A DNA stretch of 64,000 nt, taken from NCBI RefSeq assembly GCF_014302995.1, contig NZ_CP060295.1:5509501-5573500 (forward strand), read 5' to 3'. This document shows, one piece after another, positions 9,164 through 18,209 of the stretch; the first letter of the stretch is position 1, and each line of letters starts with the position of its first letter. Source of the DNA: Variovorax sp. PAMC26660 (GTDB lineage: Bacteria > Pseudomonadota > Gammaproteobacteria > Burkholderiales > Burkholderiaceae_C). The notes below the pieces were generated by a model, which made no database searches, had not been told where the DNA came from, and worked only from the letters and a program-made list of their open reading frames with translations. The position numbers and the translations under genes were made by a program.

Positions 9164-9427
9164 TGCTGTTCAGGGCGCGCTCACGCCGACACGGTGCTCT
9201 TTTTCGCGAATGTCCCCCGCTTCGCTCCTCCTTTATTTCGCGAAAAAGAGCCCCGTATCGACGTGAGCGTTATCAGAGCACTGGTTGATCGGCGATCACC
9301 AGCAGCGTGTCCAGGTGCGAATGACACCGGGTGCTCCCCGCAGCGAAATAAAGGAGGAGCGAAGCGGGGGACATTCGCGGAGGGGAGCACCCGGTGTCAT
9401 TCGCACTCGCCCCGAATGAACCCGAAC
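9164..9427 (+). repeat. Intergenic structured repeat, copy 1
   Basis: This fills the gap between dctA and ybaL. The left hairpin has 15-bp perfect arms at 9196-9210 and 9237-9251. The right hairpin has 25-bp perfect arms at 9315-9339 and 9382-9406. A 36-bp perfect inverted repeat (9206-9241 against 9343-9378) makes the two loops complementary. Blocks 9181-9260 and 9315-9427 recur almost unchanged at 32609-32688 and 32745-32857; the 54-bp middle has diverged. It has no transposase and no credible gene. Confidence 0.93.
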
Positions 9428-9527
9428 GAACCCGAGCCCAAGCACGCGCATAACACAGCGCGAGGCGACATCACCCAGATGGCCGGCTGACACGAAGGGG
9501 TAGACATCGTTCCTGCAAAATGCGGCG

Positions 9528-11246
9528 ATGCCCCACAGCGTTTCCCTCATCAACACGATCGCCGCCGGCCTCGGGCTGGCGCTCGTGTTCGGCTTCTTCG
9601 CAGCCAAGCTGCGGTTGCCGGCACTGGTGGGCTACCTCCTGGCGGGCGTGATCATCGGCCCCTTCACACCGGGCTTCGTGGCCGACGCGGAGATCGCCGC
9701 ACAACTGGCCGAAATCGGCGTGATGCTGCTCATGTTCGGCGTCGGCCTTCATTTTTCCCTCGACGACCTGCTGGCGGTGCGCAAGATCGCACTGCCCGGC
9801 GCGCTGGCGCAAATCGCGGTCGCCACGCTGCTCGGCGGGGCGCTCGCCCTGTGGTGGGGCTGGAGCTGGGGCGAGGCGCTGGTGTTCGGCCTCGCGCTCT
9901 CGGTGGCAAGCACCGTCGTGCTGCTGCGCGCGCTCGAAAGCCTGGGCATTCTGGATTCGTTCACCGGCCGCATCGCCATCGGCTGGCTCGTGGTCGAAGA
10001 CCTGGCGATGGTGCTGGTGCTCGTGCTGATGCCACCGCTGGCGAGCACGCTGGGCGGCCATGGCGCGCAGCCGGGCGAAGTGGTGGCCCCGCTGTGGCAG
10101 ACGCTGGGGCTCACGCTGCTGCAGGTCGGCGGCTTCGTCGCGCTGATGCTGGTGGTCGGGCGGCGCGTTTTCCCCTGGATCCTCTGGCAAGTCACGCGCA
10201 CCGGCTCGCGCGAGCTGTTCACCTTGTGCGTGGTGGCTGCAGCCGTGAGCATTGCCTTCGCCTCGGCGGCGCTGTTCGGCGTGTCGTTCGCGCTCGGTGC
10301 CTTCTTCGCCGGCATGGTGATGCGCGAGTCGGAGTTCAGCCACCGCGCCGCCCAAGAGTCGCTGCCGCTGCGCGACGCTTTCGCCGTGCTGTTCTTCGTG
10401 TCGGTCGGCATGCTGTTCGACCCCTCGGTGCTGATCGAGCGGCCACTGCAGGTGCTGGCGGTGGTGGGGGTGATCGTGCTGGGCAAGTCGATCGCGGCCT
10501 GCGCGCTGGTGCTGGTGTTCCGCTACCCGCTGGGCACGGCGCTCACGGTGAGTGCGAGCCTGGCCCAGATCGGTGAGTTCTCGTTCATCCTGGCCGGCCT
10601 GGGCGTGTCGCTCGGCCTGTTGCCGGTGGAGGGGCAGAGCCTGGTGCTGGCGGGCGCGCTCATTTCCATCGCGACCAATCCGCTGTGGTTCAGCCTGATC
10701 GCGCCGATGCAGAAGTGGCTGCACGCCCATTCCTCGTTCGCGCGCGGGCTCGAATCGCGCGACGATCCGTTGGCCGAACTGCCCATGACCACCGAGGCCA
10801 AGTACCTGTCGCGGCAGGTGGTGCTGGTCGGCTACGGCCGCGTCGGGCGCCGCATCGCGGCCGAACTCGAGGCGCACGACATTCCCTATGTGGTGGCCGA
10901 GCAGAACCGCGAACTGGTCGAGAAACTGCGCGAAGCCGGCATCGCGGCCGTGTGGGGCGACGCGGCCGATCCGGCGGTGCTGATCCAGGCGCACGTTGCG
11001 CGGGCCCGCGTGCTCGTGGTGGCCACGCCCGACACCATGAACGTGCGCCAGATGATCGAGACCGCGCGCACGCTCAACCCGACGATCCAGACCGTGATCC
11101 GCAGCCACAACGAGCAGGAAGCCCAGTTGCTGATGCAGGAAAGCGCCGTCACCGTCTTTCTCGGCGAGCATGAACTGGCCCAGGCAATGGCCCGCGATGT
11201 GGTGCAACGGGCCGTGTCGATGGCCATGCCGGCCTCGGTGGCTTGA
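9528..11246 (+). CDS. ybaL: YbaL-type CPA2 K+/H+ antiporter with RCK domain
   Basis: This 572-residue protein closely follows the layout of E. coli YbaL. The N-terminal part (1-390) is a Kef-type cation:proton antiporter with about 12 helices, including PALVGYLLAGVIIGPFTPGFVAD and LMFGVGLHFSLDDLLAV. The C-terminal part (about 418-555) is a TrkA-N/RCK domain with a dinucleotide motif VLVGYGRVGRRIA and a regulatory end HELAQAMARDVVQ. The family moves K+ out in exchange for H+ and is gated by nucleotides. A structured repeat lies about 100 bp upstream of the start. Confidence 0.92.
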   Translation: MPHSVSLINTIAAGLGLALVFGFFAAKLRLPALVGYLLAGVIIGPFTPGFVADAEIAAQLAEIGVMLLMFGVGLHFSLDDLLAVRKIALPGALAQIAVATLLGGALALWWGWSWGEALVFGLALSVASTVVLLRALESLGILDSFTGRIAIGWLVVEDLAMVLVLVLMPPLASTLGGHGAQPGEVVAPLWQTLGLTLLQVGGFVALMLVVGRRVFPWILWQVTRTGSRELFTLCVVAAAVSIAFASAALFGVSFALGAFFAGMVMRESEFSHRAAQESLPLRDAFAVLFFVSVGMLFDPSVLIERPLQVLAVVGVIVLGKSIAACALVLVFRYPLGTALTVSASLAQIGEFSFILAGLGVSLGLLPVEGQSLVLAGALISIATNPLWFSLIAPMQKWLHAHSSFARGLESRDDPLAELPMTTEAKYLSRQVVLVGYGRVGRRIAAELEAHDIPYVVAEQNRELVEKLREAGIAAVWGDAADPAVLIQAHVARARVLVVATPDTMNVRQMIETARTLNPTIQTVIRSHNEQEAQLLMQESAVTVFLGEHELAQAMARDVVQRAVSMAMPASVA

Positions 11247-11269
11247 TCCGACCCAGCCCCGACTCAGGT

Positions 11270-11674
11270 TCAGAGGTCTTCGATGACCAGCAGGCGGTAG
11301 CGCTGGGCGATGGAATAGGGCACGGTTCGCACCAGTTCCATCAGCCGCTCGGCCGTGGCGCCGTCCTTGGTCTTGACCAGCAGGCCCGTGTGGCCGTCGC
11401 GCGCCAGCTTGGTGAATGCACGTACCGTTGCCGCGTCGGTGCCGGGTGAGGGCAGGGGATCGCTGTAGGTCTTCACGGTCGGCGTGATCTCGGCCAGCAC
11501 CGTGTCCGCGGGAAGCAGATAGACCTCGTCGCCGCTCATGCCTTTTTCGATCAGGCGGTGGCCGATGCGGTCCGCGTCTTCCGCGCTGGGGAACATCACC
11601 ATCGAGTAGCCGGTCGGATAGAAAGCGCCGCCAACGCTCGATCGCATGCGGGTTTCAAGAATGAACTGCTTCAT
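11270..11674 (-). CDS. Hypothetical protein, 134 residues
   Basis: I do not recognise a named family with certainty. The ATG at 11674 follows an excellent AGGAGG site at about 8 bases; an in-frame codon at 11713 has none. The protein is soluble. The segment SMVMFPSAEDADRIGHRLIEKGMSGDEVYLLPAD resembles the ferredoxin-like fold of stress proteins of the YflT/GSP17M type, in which an element of the chain is swapped between beta strands; this is only a visual similarity. It ends close to, and convergent with, ybaL. Confidence 0.75.
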   Translation of the reverse strand: MKQFILETRMRSSVGGAFYPTGYSMVMFPSAEDADRIGHRLIEKGMSGDEVYLLPADTVLAEITPTVKTYSDPLPSPGTDAATVRAFTKLARDGHTGLLVKTKDGATAERLMELVRTVPYSIAQRYRLLVIEDL

Positions 11675-11810
11675 GCTGCCTCCTGGTTTCCATGAGGTCC
11701 CTGGCAACAACATTAGGTCGCGCGGCGCACAAGCGCTGTAGGAGAAGCCCGGAAGCTGTCAACCGCGCGTGTTCCTCGTTCATTCAACGGTGATACCACC
11801 TGCATTTGCC

Positions 11811-12032
11811 ATGCCCTCAGCCAGAAACATCGCACTCACCGTCCACGAACTGGAGGAAGGAGAGTTCTATTGGGTCTTGATGGAAGCGGTGGAAGACGTG
11901 CCGGGCGAAACCACCCACGTCTACACGCCGCTGGAAGCTGCCCCCGAGCCCTATGCCACTTATTCGAACGCGCTGGTGGCGGGCGTGGCCGTGATGCGGC
12001 GGCTGTTCGGGCCGGACGGAAAAACGCGCTGA
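11811..12032 (+). CDS. Small hypothetical protein, 73 residues
   Basis: The preferred ATG is 11811 (MPSARNIALTVHELEEGEFYWVLMEA); a GTG-type start at 11769 would add 14 poorly coding residues. It has no membrane segment, signal peptide or metal motif. The acidic, compact composition and codon use look like a real cytoplasmic protein. Family and function are unknown. It ends about 90 bp before the B12 riboswitch, with TATAAT (12069-12074) in between. Confidence 0.6.
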   Translation: MPSARNIALTVHELEEGEFYWVLMEAVEDVPGETTHVYTPLEAAPEPYATYSNALVAGVAVMRRLFGPDGKTR

Positions 12033-12119
12033 GCCCCGGGCGGCGGCCCTTCGCAACAGGCCGCTCCCTATAATTCTGCGGTTCCGGTGTGTTAATTTTT
12101 ATTAACTGCACCGGTCACC

Positions 12120-12376
12120 ACGGTTCGAAGGTGCCCCGCATGCCATCCATTGGTCTCGGGGTTAAACGGGAAGCAGGTGCGCCGCGTCATCACTGACACG
12201 GCCATTCCTGCGCTGCCCCCGCAACGGTCAGCGGATCTGGAAACCCTCACGCGCGTGCCCCTTTTTCTGGCATGTGCAGTCACTGCGCTTCGGCGTGGGA
12301 AGGCGAGGGTTTCGGCTTCGATGCGCATTTAGCGCGTCGAAGCGCTCCGCGAGCCCGGATACCGGCCTTCGCAACC
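12120..12376 (+). promoter_or_regulatory. Cobalamin (B12) riboswitch
   Basis: The conserved core is easy to read in order: GAAGGTGCC, GTTAAACGGGAAGCAGGTG, the B12 box GCTGCCCCCGCAACGGT (about 12211-12227), then CACTGCGCTTCGGCGTGGGAAGG, and the closing GAGCCCGGATACCGGCC (about 12351-12367). A consensus -10 TATAAT stands at 12069-12074, roughly 45 bp upstream. No T-run terminator follows, so control is probably at translation, through the ribosome site GGAGGGG at about 12504-12510, which has a small hairpin (12487-12500) just before it. Adenosylcobalamin binding is expected to repress the TonB receptor gene, and perhaps the genes beyond it. Confidence 0.95.
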
Positions 12377-12517
12377 GCCTTCGGACGCTGCGGGAGTGCG
12401 TGTCCGGGCCTGCCGTTTGCGCCACCTTCGCGTGCACCGGCATCGCCCGTTCGCACCTCTTCCCACGTCCTCGATCGGTCAGGAGCCTGCGGGGACGCAG
12501 GTCGGAGGGGATTTCAA

Positions 12518-14701
12518 ATGGGTCAAGCATCGCCAGCGCGCGATCGCACGGGCGCGCCACTGCAATGGGCGCGCCTTTCGGGTCTTTCACTGGGGCTGGG
12601 ACTGGCTTTCGGGCCTGTTGCCGCCTTCGCGGAGACGGGAGAAACGACGGGCACAGGCGGCAACAGCCTGGCGCCCGTGCAGGTCGAGGCCAGCCGGCAC
12701 ACGCCGCTGGCCATCGACGAGCCCGCGCACACCGGCAGCCGCCTCGGTCTCACGCCACTGGAAACGCCAGCCAGCATCGAGGTGCTGAGCGGCGACACCA
12801 TCCGTGCGCGCGGCGATGTCTCGGTGATCGACGCGGCCACCCGCGCCACCGGTATCACCGGCTCGCCCGCCCCCGGCAACGGCGGCACGTCGATGGCGGC
12901 GCGCGGCTTCTCGGGCCACGGCTCGGTGATGCAACTGTTCGACGGCACGCGCCTGTACGCGGGCGCGGGCACCGTCACCTTTCCGTTCGACACCTGGTCG
13001 GTCGACCGCATCGAGGTGCTGCGCGGCGCGGCATCGGTGATGTTCGGCGAAGGCGCCATCGGCGGTGCGATCAACGTCGTGCCCAAGAAGCCCACGCGCG
13101 GCCCGATCCAGAACGAAGCGCTCGTGACGTTCGGCTCCGACGCCACGCGGCAGGTCGCTTTCGGCAGCGGCGGGGCGATCAACGACAAGCTGTCGTACCG
13201 TTTCGATATCAGCCATCGCAAGACCAACGGCTTCATGGCGCGCGGCGAGGCCGAAAGCCTGGCCGTGGGCGCTGCCGTGCGGTTGGACGTGTCGCCGCAA
13301 TTGCAGTTCACGCTGTCGCACGACGAGGGCCGCCAGTCGCCGCAGCGCTACTACGGCGTGCCGCTGATCGACGGACGCCTGAATGACCAGACGCTGCGCC
13401 AGAACTACAACCTCGACGACTCGGAGCTGAAGTACCGCGACAAGTGGACCCGGCTCGACGCCCAGTGGACGCCGAACGATGCGGTCACCGTGCGCAACCA
13501 GCTCTACCGGCTGGAGAGCAAGCGCCACTGGCGCAACAGCGAGACCTACACCTTCAACGCCACCACCCGCCGCGTGACGCGTGGCGACTACCTGGAAATC
13601 GGCCACGACCAGGAGCAAATCGGCAACCGCACCGACGCCACCTTCCGGCATTCGCTGCTCGGCATGGCCAACCAGGTGCTGGTGGGCTTCGACATGAACC
13701 GCATCGACTTCCTGAATTCGAGCGACACGCCCTACGGCGGCCGCTCGGTGGTCGATCCCTTCGTGTTCCAGCCCGGCTACTACGCCTCGCCCGTCGCCTA
13801 CCTGCCGCGTTACAAGACCAAGACCAGCACCTACGCCTTCTTCACCGAAGACAAGCTGGCCTTCAACGAACAGTGGTCGGTGGTCGGCAGCCTGCGCTGG
13901 GACCACGCGAAGGTGTCGCGCGTCGATCAGCAGAACCTGTCGAGCCGGCTCGACAAGACCTTCGAGTACGCCACCGGCCGCCTCGGCGTGGTGTATGCGC
14001 CCGACGCCTCGCAGTCCTTCTATGCCCAGGTGGCGCGCGCGGCCGATCCGCTGACCTCGCTGATCAGCACCTCGGCCACGCAGGCGCCGTTCGAGTTGAG
14101 CACCGGCCGGCAGGTCGAGGTGGGCTACAAGCGCCAACTGGCCGAGGGTCGTGGCGCCTGGACCGTGGCCGCCTACCGCATCGAAAAGACCAAGCTGCTG
14201 TCGCGTGACGCCAGCGACCCCAGCAAGACCCAGCAGATCGGCAAGCAGTCGTCCGAAGGCATCGAAGCCACGCTCGACCTGGCGCTGACCTCGACGCTGC
14301 GGCTCGAAGCCAACGTCGCCAGGCTGCGCGCGCGCTACGACGACTTCAACGAGATGGTCGGCAAGTCGCTGGTCTCGCGCGCGGGCAACACGCCGTTCGG
14401 TGTGCCCGAAGCAGCGGCGAACCTCTGGCTCAACTGGCGCTTCCTGCCGCAATGGGAGGCCGATTTCGGCGTGCGCTACGTGGGTTCGCGGCAGGTCGAC
14501 ACGGCCAATTCGCGCAAGATCGGCGCCTACACGGTGGCCGACGGCGGCGTGAGCTGGCAGGTGAACCCGTCGATGAAGCTGGCGCTGCGCGGCTACAACC
14601 TGACCAATCGCAAATACGCAGTGTCGTTCTCTAACAGCGGCAACCAATGGCTGCTGGGCCGGCCGCGTTCGTTCGAGCTGTCGGCGCTGGTCAACTTCTG
14701 A
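12518..14701 (+). CDS. TonB-dependent outer-membrane receptor under B12 riboswitch control
   Basis: The protein has 727 residues from the ATG at 12518, which sits 7 bases after GGAGGGG. A signal peptide ends near residue 40 (PVAAFAET). The plug domain (about 60-190) has ETPASIEVLSGDTI, MAARGFSG and VDRIEVLRGAASVMFGEGAIGGAINVVPK; a beta-barrel follows, ending in the aromatic F of SALVNF. By sequence it is closer to siderophore-type receptors than to short BtuB proteins, but the riboswitch upstream and the cobalamin genes downstream make a corrinoid or cobalt chelate the likely ligand. A PepSY membrane protein starts 8 bp after the stop. Confidence 0.9.
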   Translation: MGQASPARDRTGAPLQWARLSGLSLGLGLAFGPVAAFAETGETTGTGGNSLAPVQVEASRHTPLAIDEPAHTGSRLGLTPLETPASIEVLSGDTIRARGDVSVIDAATRATGITGSPAPGNGGTSMAARGFSGHGSVMQLFDGTRLYAGAGTVTFPFDTWSVDRIEVLRGAASVMFGEGAIGGAINVVPKKPTRGPIQNEALVTFGSDATRQVAFGSGGAINDKLSYRFDISHRKTNGFMARGEAESLAVGAAVRLDVSPQLQFTLSHDEGRQSPQRYYGVPLIDGRLNDQTLRQNYNLDDSELKYRDKWTRLDAQWTPNDAVTVRNQLYRLESKRHWRNSETYTFNATTRRVTRGDYLEIGHDQEQIGNRTDATFRHSLLGMANQVLVGFDMNRIDFLNSSDTPYGGRSVVDPFVFQPGYYASPVAYLPRYKTKTSTYAFFTEDKLAFNEQWSVVGSLRWDHAKVSRVDQQNLSSRLDKTFEYATGRLGVVYAPDASQSFYAQVARAADPLTSLISTSATQAPFELSTGRQVEVGYKRQLAEGRGAWTVAAYRIEKTKLLSRDASDPSKTQQIGKQSSEGIEATLDLALTSTLRLEANVARLRARYDDFNEMVGKSLVSRAGNTPFGVPEAAANLWLNWRFLPQWEADFGVRYVGSRQVDTANSRKIGAYTVADGGVSWQVNPSMKLALRGYNLTNRKYAVSFSNSGNQWLLGRPRSFELSALVNF

Positions 14702-14709
14702 GCACGATC

Positions 14710-16269
14710 ATGACTTCCGCATGGCGCCGCGCCTGGCCCCGCCTTCGCTATTGGCTCTACTGGACGCACCGATGGCTGGGCATCGGCGGCTGCCTGCTGT
14801 TCGTCATGTGGTTTGTCTCGGGCGTGGTGATGATGTACGTGGGCTACCCCACGCTCACCGATGAAGAGCGGCTGGCCGGGTTGGGGCCCTTGCGCTTCGA
14901 GCAGGCGGTGGTGTCGCCATCTGCCGCGCTGGAAGTGCTGCCCCCGGCTGCGCGCGCGCAGCCGCCGCGCCGCATGGTGCTGGAAGTACAGGGCGGGACC
15001 ACGCCCGAACCTGTCTGGCGCATCGTCGATGCGCGAGGGGGCCGGCACACCATCTCGGCGCGCGACGGCCATGCGCTCGGCCCGGTCGATGCGGCGCAGG
15101 CCGAGGTCATCGCGCGCGGCTTCTCGGGCCAGCCGGGTGCACATTGGGCCGAGACGCTGGAGCGCGACCAGTGGACCGTGCCGCAAGGGCTGAACCCGCT
15201 GCGCCCGCTGCATCGCATCGAAGTCGGCGATGCGGCCGGCACCGAGCTGTACGTGTCCTCGCGCAACGGCGAAGTGGTGCGCGACACCACGCGTTCGGAG
15301 CGCTTCTGGAACTGGCTGGGCTCGGTGCCGCACTGGATCTACTTCACGCCGCTGCGGGCCGACCCGCCGCTGTGGCACGAGGTGGTCGTGTGGCTGTCGG
15401 CGGCATGCATCGTTTCGGCGGTGACGGGCATCGTCATCGGCATCCTGCGGGTTCGCCTGCGGAGGCGTTTTCGCAACGGCGCGGTCACGCCCTACAAGGG
15501 GTGGATGGCCTGGCACCACATCGCCGGGTTGATCGGCGGCTTCTTCGTGCTCACGTGGATCATCAGCGGCTGGCTGTCGATGAACCCGAACGGCTGGTTC
15601 CAGCGCGGTCCGGGTGATGCGGCGGCGATGGCGCGCTACACCGGCGCAGGGGCGTCACCGTTCCCATGGCCGCCAGCTTCGTTGCCGGCAGGCGAGGGCG
15701 CCGCTGCACCGCGCGAGGCATTGCTGATGTGGTTCGACGGCCGGCCTCTGCTGCAACTGCGTGACGCACAGGCACGTGTGCGCGTGCTCGATGCCGTGAC
15801 AGGTGCCCCGGCCACCATTGGCCGCGACAACATCGTGCGCGCCGCTGCCCGCCTGCGCCCCGGCGCTGCCGTGGCACAGGCGACGCTGCAGACGCGCGAA
15901 GACTTCCACTGGTACGGCCATCACCGCGAGCGTGTGCTGCCCGTGTGGCGCCTCGAATTCGACGACGCCGCGCGCAGTTGGATCTACATCGACCCTGCCA
16001 GCGGACAAATCGCCGGCAGCAACGACAGCAATTCGCGCCTGCGCCGCTGGCTCTTCAATGCGGCGCACAGCCTCGACTTTCCCTGGCTCATCCAGTACCG
16101 GCCGGCCTGGGACATCGTGGTGTGGCTGCTGTCGATCATCGGCGCCGTGGCCTCGGCCAGCGGCGTGGTGATCGGCTGGCGCCGGCTGCGGCGAAAGCCT
16201 TCGCCCCGGGAGCGCGGCGCGCGCCTCGGCGTTCATGACGGGGCTTGCGCGAGCAGGCCCATCAACTAA
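14710..16269 (+). CDS. PepSY-associated membrane protein
   Basis: The protein has 519 residues from the ATG at 14710. A first membrane helix is at about 18-40 (WLGIGGCLLFVMWFVSG), a second near 220-240, a third near 275-295 and a fourth near 475-495, with large periplasmic PepSY-like regions between. The segments YWTHRWLGIGG, GWMAWHHIAGLIGG and the trailing RRWLFNAAHSLDFPWL are typical of the membrane proteins found next to TonB receptors. Some relatives reduce ferric chelates; here a role in releasing metal or corrinoid after uptake is an inference from position. Confidence 0.87.
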   Translation: MTSAWRRAWPRLRYWLYWTHRWLGIGGCLLFVMWFVSGVVMMYVGYPTLTDEERLAGLGPLRFEQAVVSPSAALEVLPPAARAQPPRRMVLEVQGGTTPEPVWRIVDARGGRHTISARDGHALGPVDAAQAEVIARGFSGQPGAHWAETLERDQWTVPQGLNPLRPLHRIEVGDAAGTELYVSSRNGEVVRDTTRSERFWNWLGSVPHWIYFTPLRADPPLWHEVVVWLSAACIVSAVTGIVIGILRVRLRRRFRNGAVTPYKGWMAWHHIAGLIGGFFVLTWIISGWLSMNPNGWFQRGPGDAAAMARYTGAGASPFPWPPASLPAGEGAAAPREALLMWFDGRPLLQLRDAQARVRVLDAVTGAPATIGRDNIVRAAARLRPGAAVAQATLQTREDFHWYGHHRERVLPVWRLEFDDAARSWIYIDPASGQIAGSNDSNSRLRRWLFNAAHSLDFPWLIQYRPAWDIVVWLLSIIGAVASASGVVIGWRRLRRKPSPRERGARLGVHDGACASRPIN

Positions 16270-16310
16270 CAATCAACTTTCGCACTGCGGTGCAATTCAG
16301 GAGGTGCCAG

Positions 16311-16988
16311 ATGCACATCGAACCAGGTCTCGTCGACGGATCCAAGATTTTTCTCAGCTACGCGACAGCAGCCGCTGCGCTGGCCTACACAGGCAAGGTG
16401 GCCTTCGACACCTTCATGAAGGACGGCCCGGCTGCCCTGGTGCTGCGCTCGGCCATTGCCGTGGCGCTGGTGTTCTGCTTCTTCGAAGTGCTGCCGCATC
16501 ATCCGGTGGGCGTGTCCGAGGTGCACCTGATCCTTGGCACGACGCTGCTGCTGGTGTTCGGGCTGGCGCCCGCGTCCATTGGCCTGGCGGGCGGGTTGCT
16601 CATCCAGAGCCTGTTCTTCGAGCCACAGGACCTGCCGCAGTACGGCATGAACGTCACGACCTTGCTGGTGCCCTTGTTTGCGACTGCTGCGCTGGCGCAG
16701 CGGATCATTCCCAAGAATATGGCCTACGTGGACCTGAGCTACCAGCAGGCTTTCAAGCTCTCGGTGGCCTACCAGGGCGGCATCGTGGTCTGGGTCGGCT
16801 TCTGGGCGCTCTACGGACGCGGCACCGGGCTCGAGAACATCGGTCAGATCGCCAGCTTTGGCGCGGCCTACATGACCATCGTGCTGGTCGAGCCGCTGGT
16901 CGACCTGGGCGTGCTGGCCGCCGCCAAGGGCTGGCGTCGCCTGCAGGGAACGGCTTTTGTCGAGCGCCGTTTGTACAGCAGCGTCTGA
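16311..16988 (+). CDS. CbiM/NikM-like ECF transporter S component, solitary
   Basis: This 225-residue integral membrane protein has about six or seven helices. The start at 16311 follows CAGGAGGTGCC. It begins MHIEPG: in CbiM and NikM the N-terminal Met-His loop coordinates Co2+ or Ni2+, and a further conserved His is seen in VSEVHLILGTTLLL. GLAGGLLIQSLFF and YGMNVTTLLVPL are also family-like. No CbiN, CbiQ or CbiO partner lies nearby, so energising would need a distant ATPase or solitary function. Placement between a B12-controlled receptor and CobW points to cobalt. Confidence 0.78.
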   Translation: MHIEPGLVDGSKIFLSYATAAAALAYTGKVAFDTFMKDGPAALVLRSAIAVALVFCFFEVLPHHPVGVSEVHLILGTTLLLVFGLAPASIGLAGGLLIQSLFFEPQDLPQYGMNVTTLLVPLFATAALAQRIIPKNMAYVDLSYQQAFKLSVAYQGGIVVWVGFWALYGRGTGLENIGQIASFGAAYMTIVLVEPLVDLGVLAAAKGWRRLQGTAFVERRLYSSV

Positions 16989-17140
16989 TTCAGGCCCACT
17001 TTCACTTTCTCGCGGGCACCTTGGCCCACCCCGGCCGCTTTGCGGCGATCGCATCCATGCGCTGATCGCTGGCGGGCCGCTGGGCCCGTGGTTCCCGCGC
17101 TCCCATCTCCTGGCCATCGGCGCCTGAAAGAATCCATTCC

Positions 17141-18205
17141 ATGACCCCAAGCAACGCCAAGATCCCCGTCACCATCGTCACGGGCTTCCTGGGCAGCGGC
17201 AAGACCACGCTGCTGCGCCACATCCTCGGCAACGCCGAAGGCCGCCGCATCGCGGTGATCGTCAACGAGTTCGGCGAACTCGGCATCGACGGCGAAATTC
17301 TTCGCGGCTGCGGCATCGGCTGCGACGACGAAGGCAACGAGCGCGAAGGCGCGCTGTACGAACTGGCCAACGGCTGCGTCTGCTGCACCGTGCAGGAAGA
17401 GTTCCTGCCCGTGATGCTGCAACTGGCCGAGCGGCGCGGCGATATCGATGCGGTGATCATCGAGACTTCGGGTCTGGCGCTGCCCAAGCCGCTGGTGCAA
17501 GCCTTCCAGTGGCCCGACATCGCCAACATCTTCACCGTCGACTCGGTGGTCACCGTGGTCGACGGCCCCGCCGCCGATGCGGGCCAGTTCGCCGCGAACC
17601 CGGAAGCCGTCGACGAAGCCCGCCGCGCCGACCCCAACCTCGACCATGAATCGCCGCTGCACGAGCTGTTCGAAGACCAGCTTTCGGCCGCCGACCTCGT
17701 GGTGCTCAACAAGACCGACCTGATGGACGACGCCGCGCGCGCCCGGGTCGAGGCGCTGGTGCGCGAAGAACTGCCACCCGAAGTGAAGATCGTCGCCGCC
17801 ACCGAAGGCAAGTTGCCACTGGCGCTGCTGCTGGGCCAGGGCCGTGCGGCCGAAGCCACCATTCACCTGCGCGAAAGCCACCACGACCACGAGGAAGACC
17901 ACGACCACGACGAGTTCGACTCGCTCGTGATCGAGCTGCCGCCGGTCGAGCGCGACAGCCTGCTGGCCGTGCTGGCCAAGCTGGTCGAGCAGCACGCCAT
18001 CTACCGCGTGAAAGGCTTCGTCGCCATTCCCGGCAAGCCGATGCGCCTGCTGGTGCAGGGCGTGGGCCGCCGCTTCGACCACCACTTCGACCGCCGCTGG
18101 CGCGATGGCGAGGCGCAGCGCACGCGCCTGGTGTTCATCGGCGAAGACCTCGACGAAGCGGTGCTGCGCCAGGCGCTGGAGGGCGTCGCCGCCGTTCCGG
18201 CCTGA
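17141..18205 (+). CDS. cobW: CobW GTPase/metallochaperone for cobalamin synthesis
   Basis: The protein has 354 residues. The G3E-family GTPase domain has Walker A GFLGSGKT (15-22), the metal site GCVCC with CxCC at 79-82, ETSGLA and NKTD. A histidine/aspartate-rich loop (about residues 246-262, HLRESHHDHEEDHDHDE) adds metal-binding capacity. The C-terminal CobW domain follows. It is thought to deliver Co2+ to the CobN-containing chelatase, whose large subunit gene starts 4 bp after the cobW stop, an arrangement that makes co-translation likely. Confidence 0.95.
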   Translation: MTPSNAKIPVTIVTGFLGSGKTTLLRHILGNAEGRRIAVIVNEFGELGIDGEILRGCGIGCDDEGNEREGALYELANGCVCCTVQEEFLPVMLQLAERRGDIDAVIIETSGLALPKPLVQAFQWPDIANIFTVDSVVTVVDGPAADAGQFAANPEAVDEARRADPNLDHESPLHELFEDQLSAADLVVLNKTDLMDDAARARVEALVREELPPEVKIVAATEGKLPLALLLGQGRAAEATIHLRESHHDHEEDHDHDEFDSLVIELPPVERDSLLAVLAKLVEQHAIYRVKGFVAIPGKPMRLLVQGVGRRFDHHFDRRWRDGEAQRTRLVFIGEDLDEAVLRQALEGVAAVPA

Positions 18206-18209
18206 CCCG

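Noticed and set aside
9149..9490. Small proteins on both strands reading VPRFAPPLF, RNKGGAKRG and similar
   Set aside because: They lie within the structured repeat, have no ribosome site, and arise only because the inverted repeat is open in several frames; the same sequence recurs in copy 2.
12587..14647. 686-residue open frame opposite the TonB receptor
   Set aside because: A shadow frame in GC-rich DNA; the plus-strand receptor is well supported.
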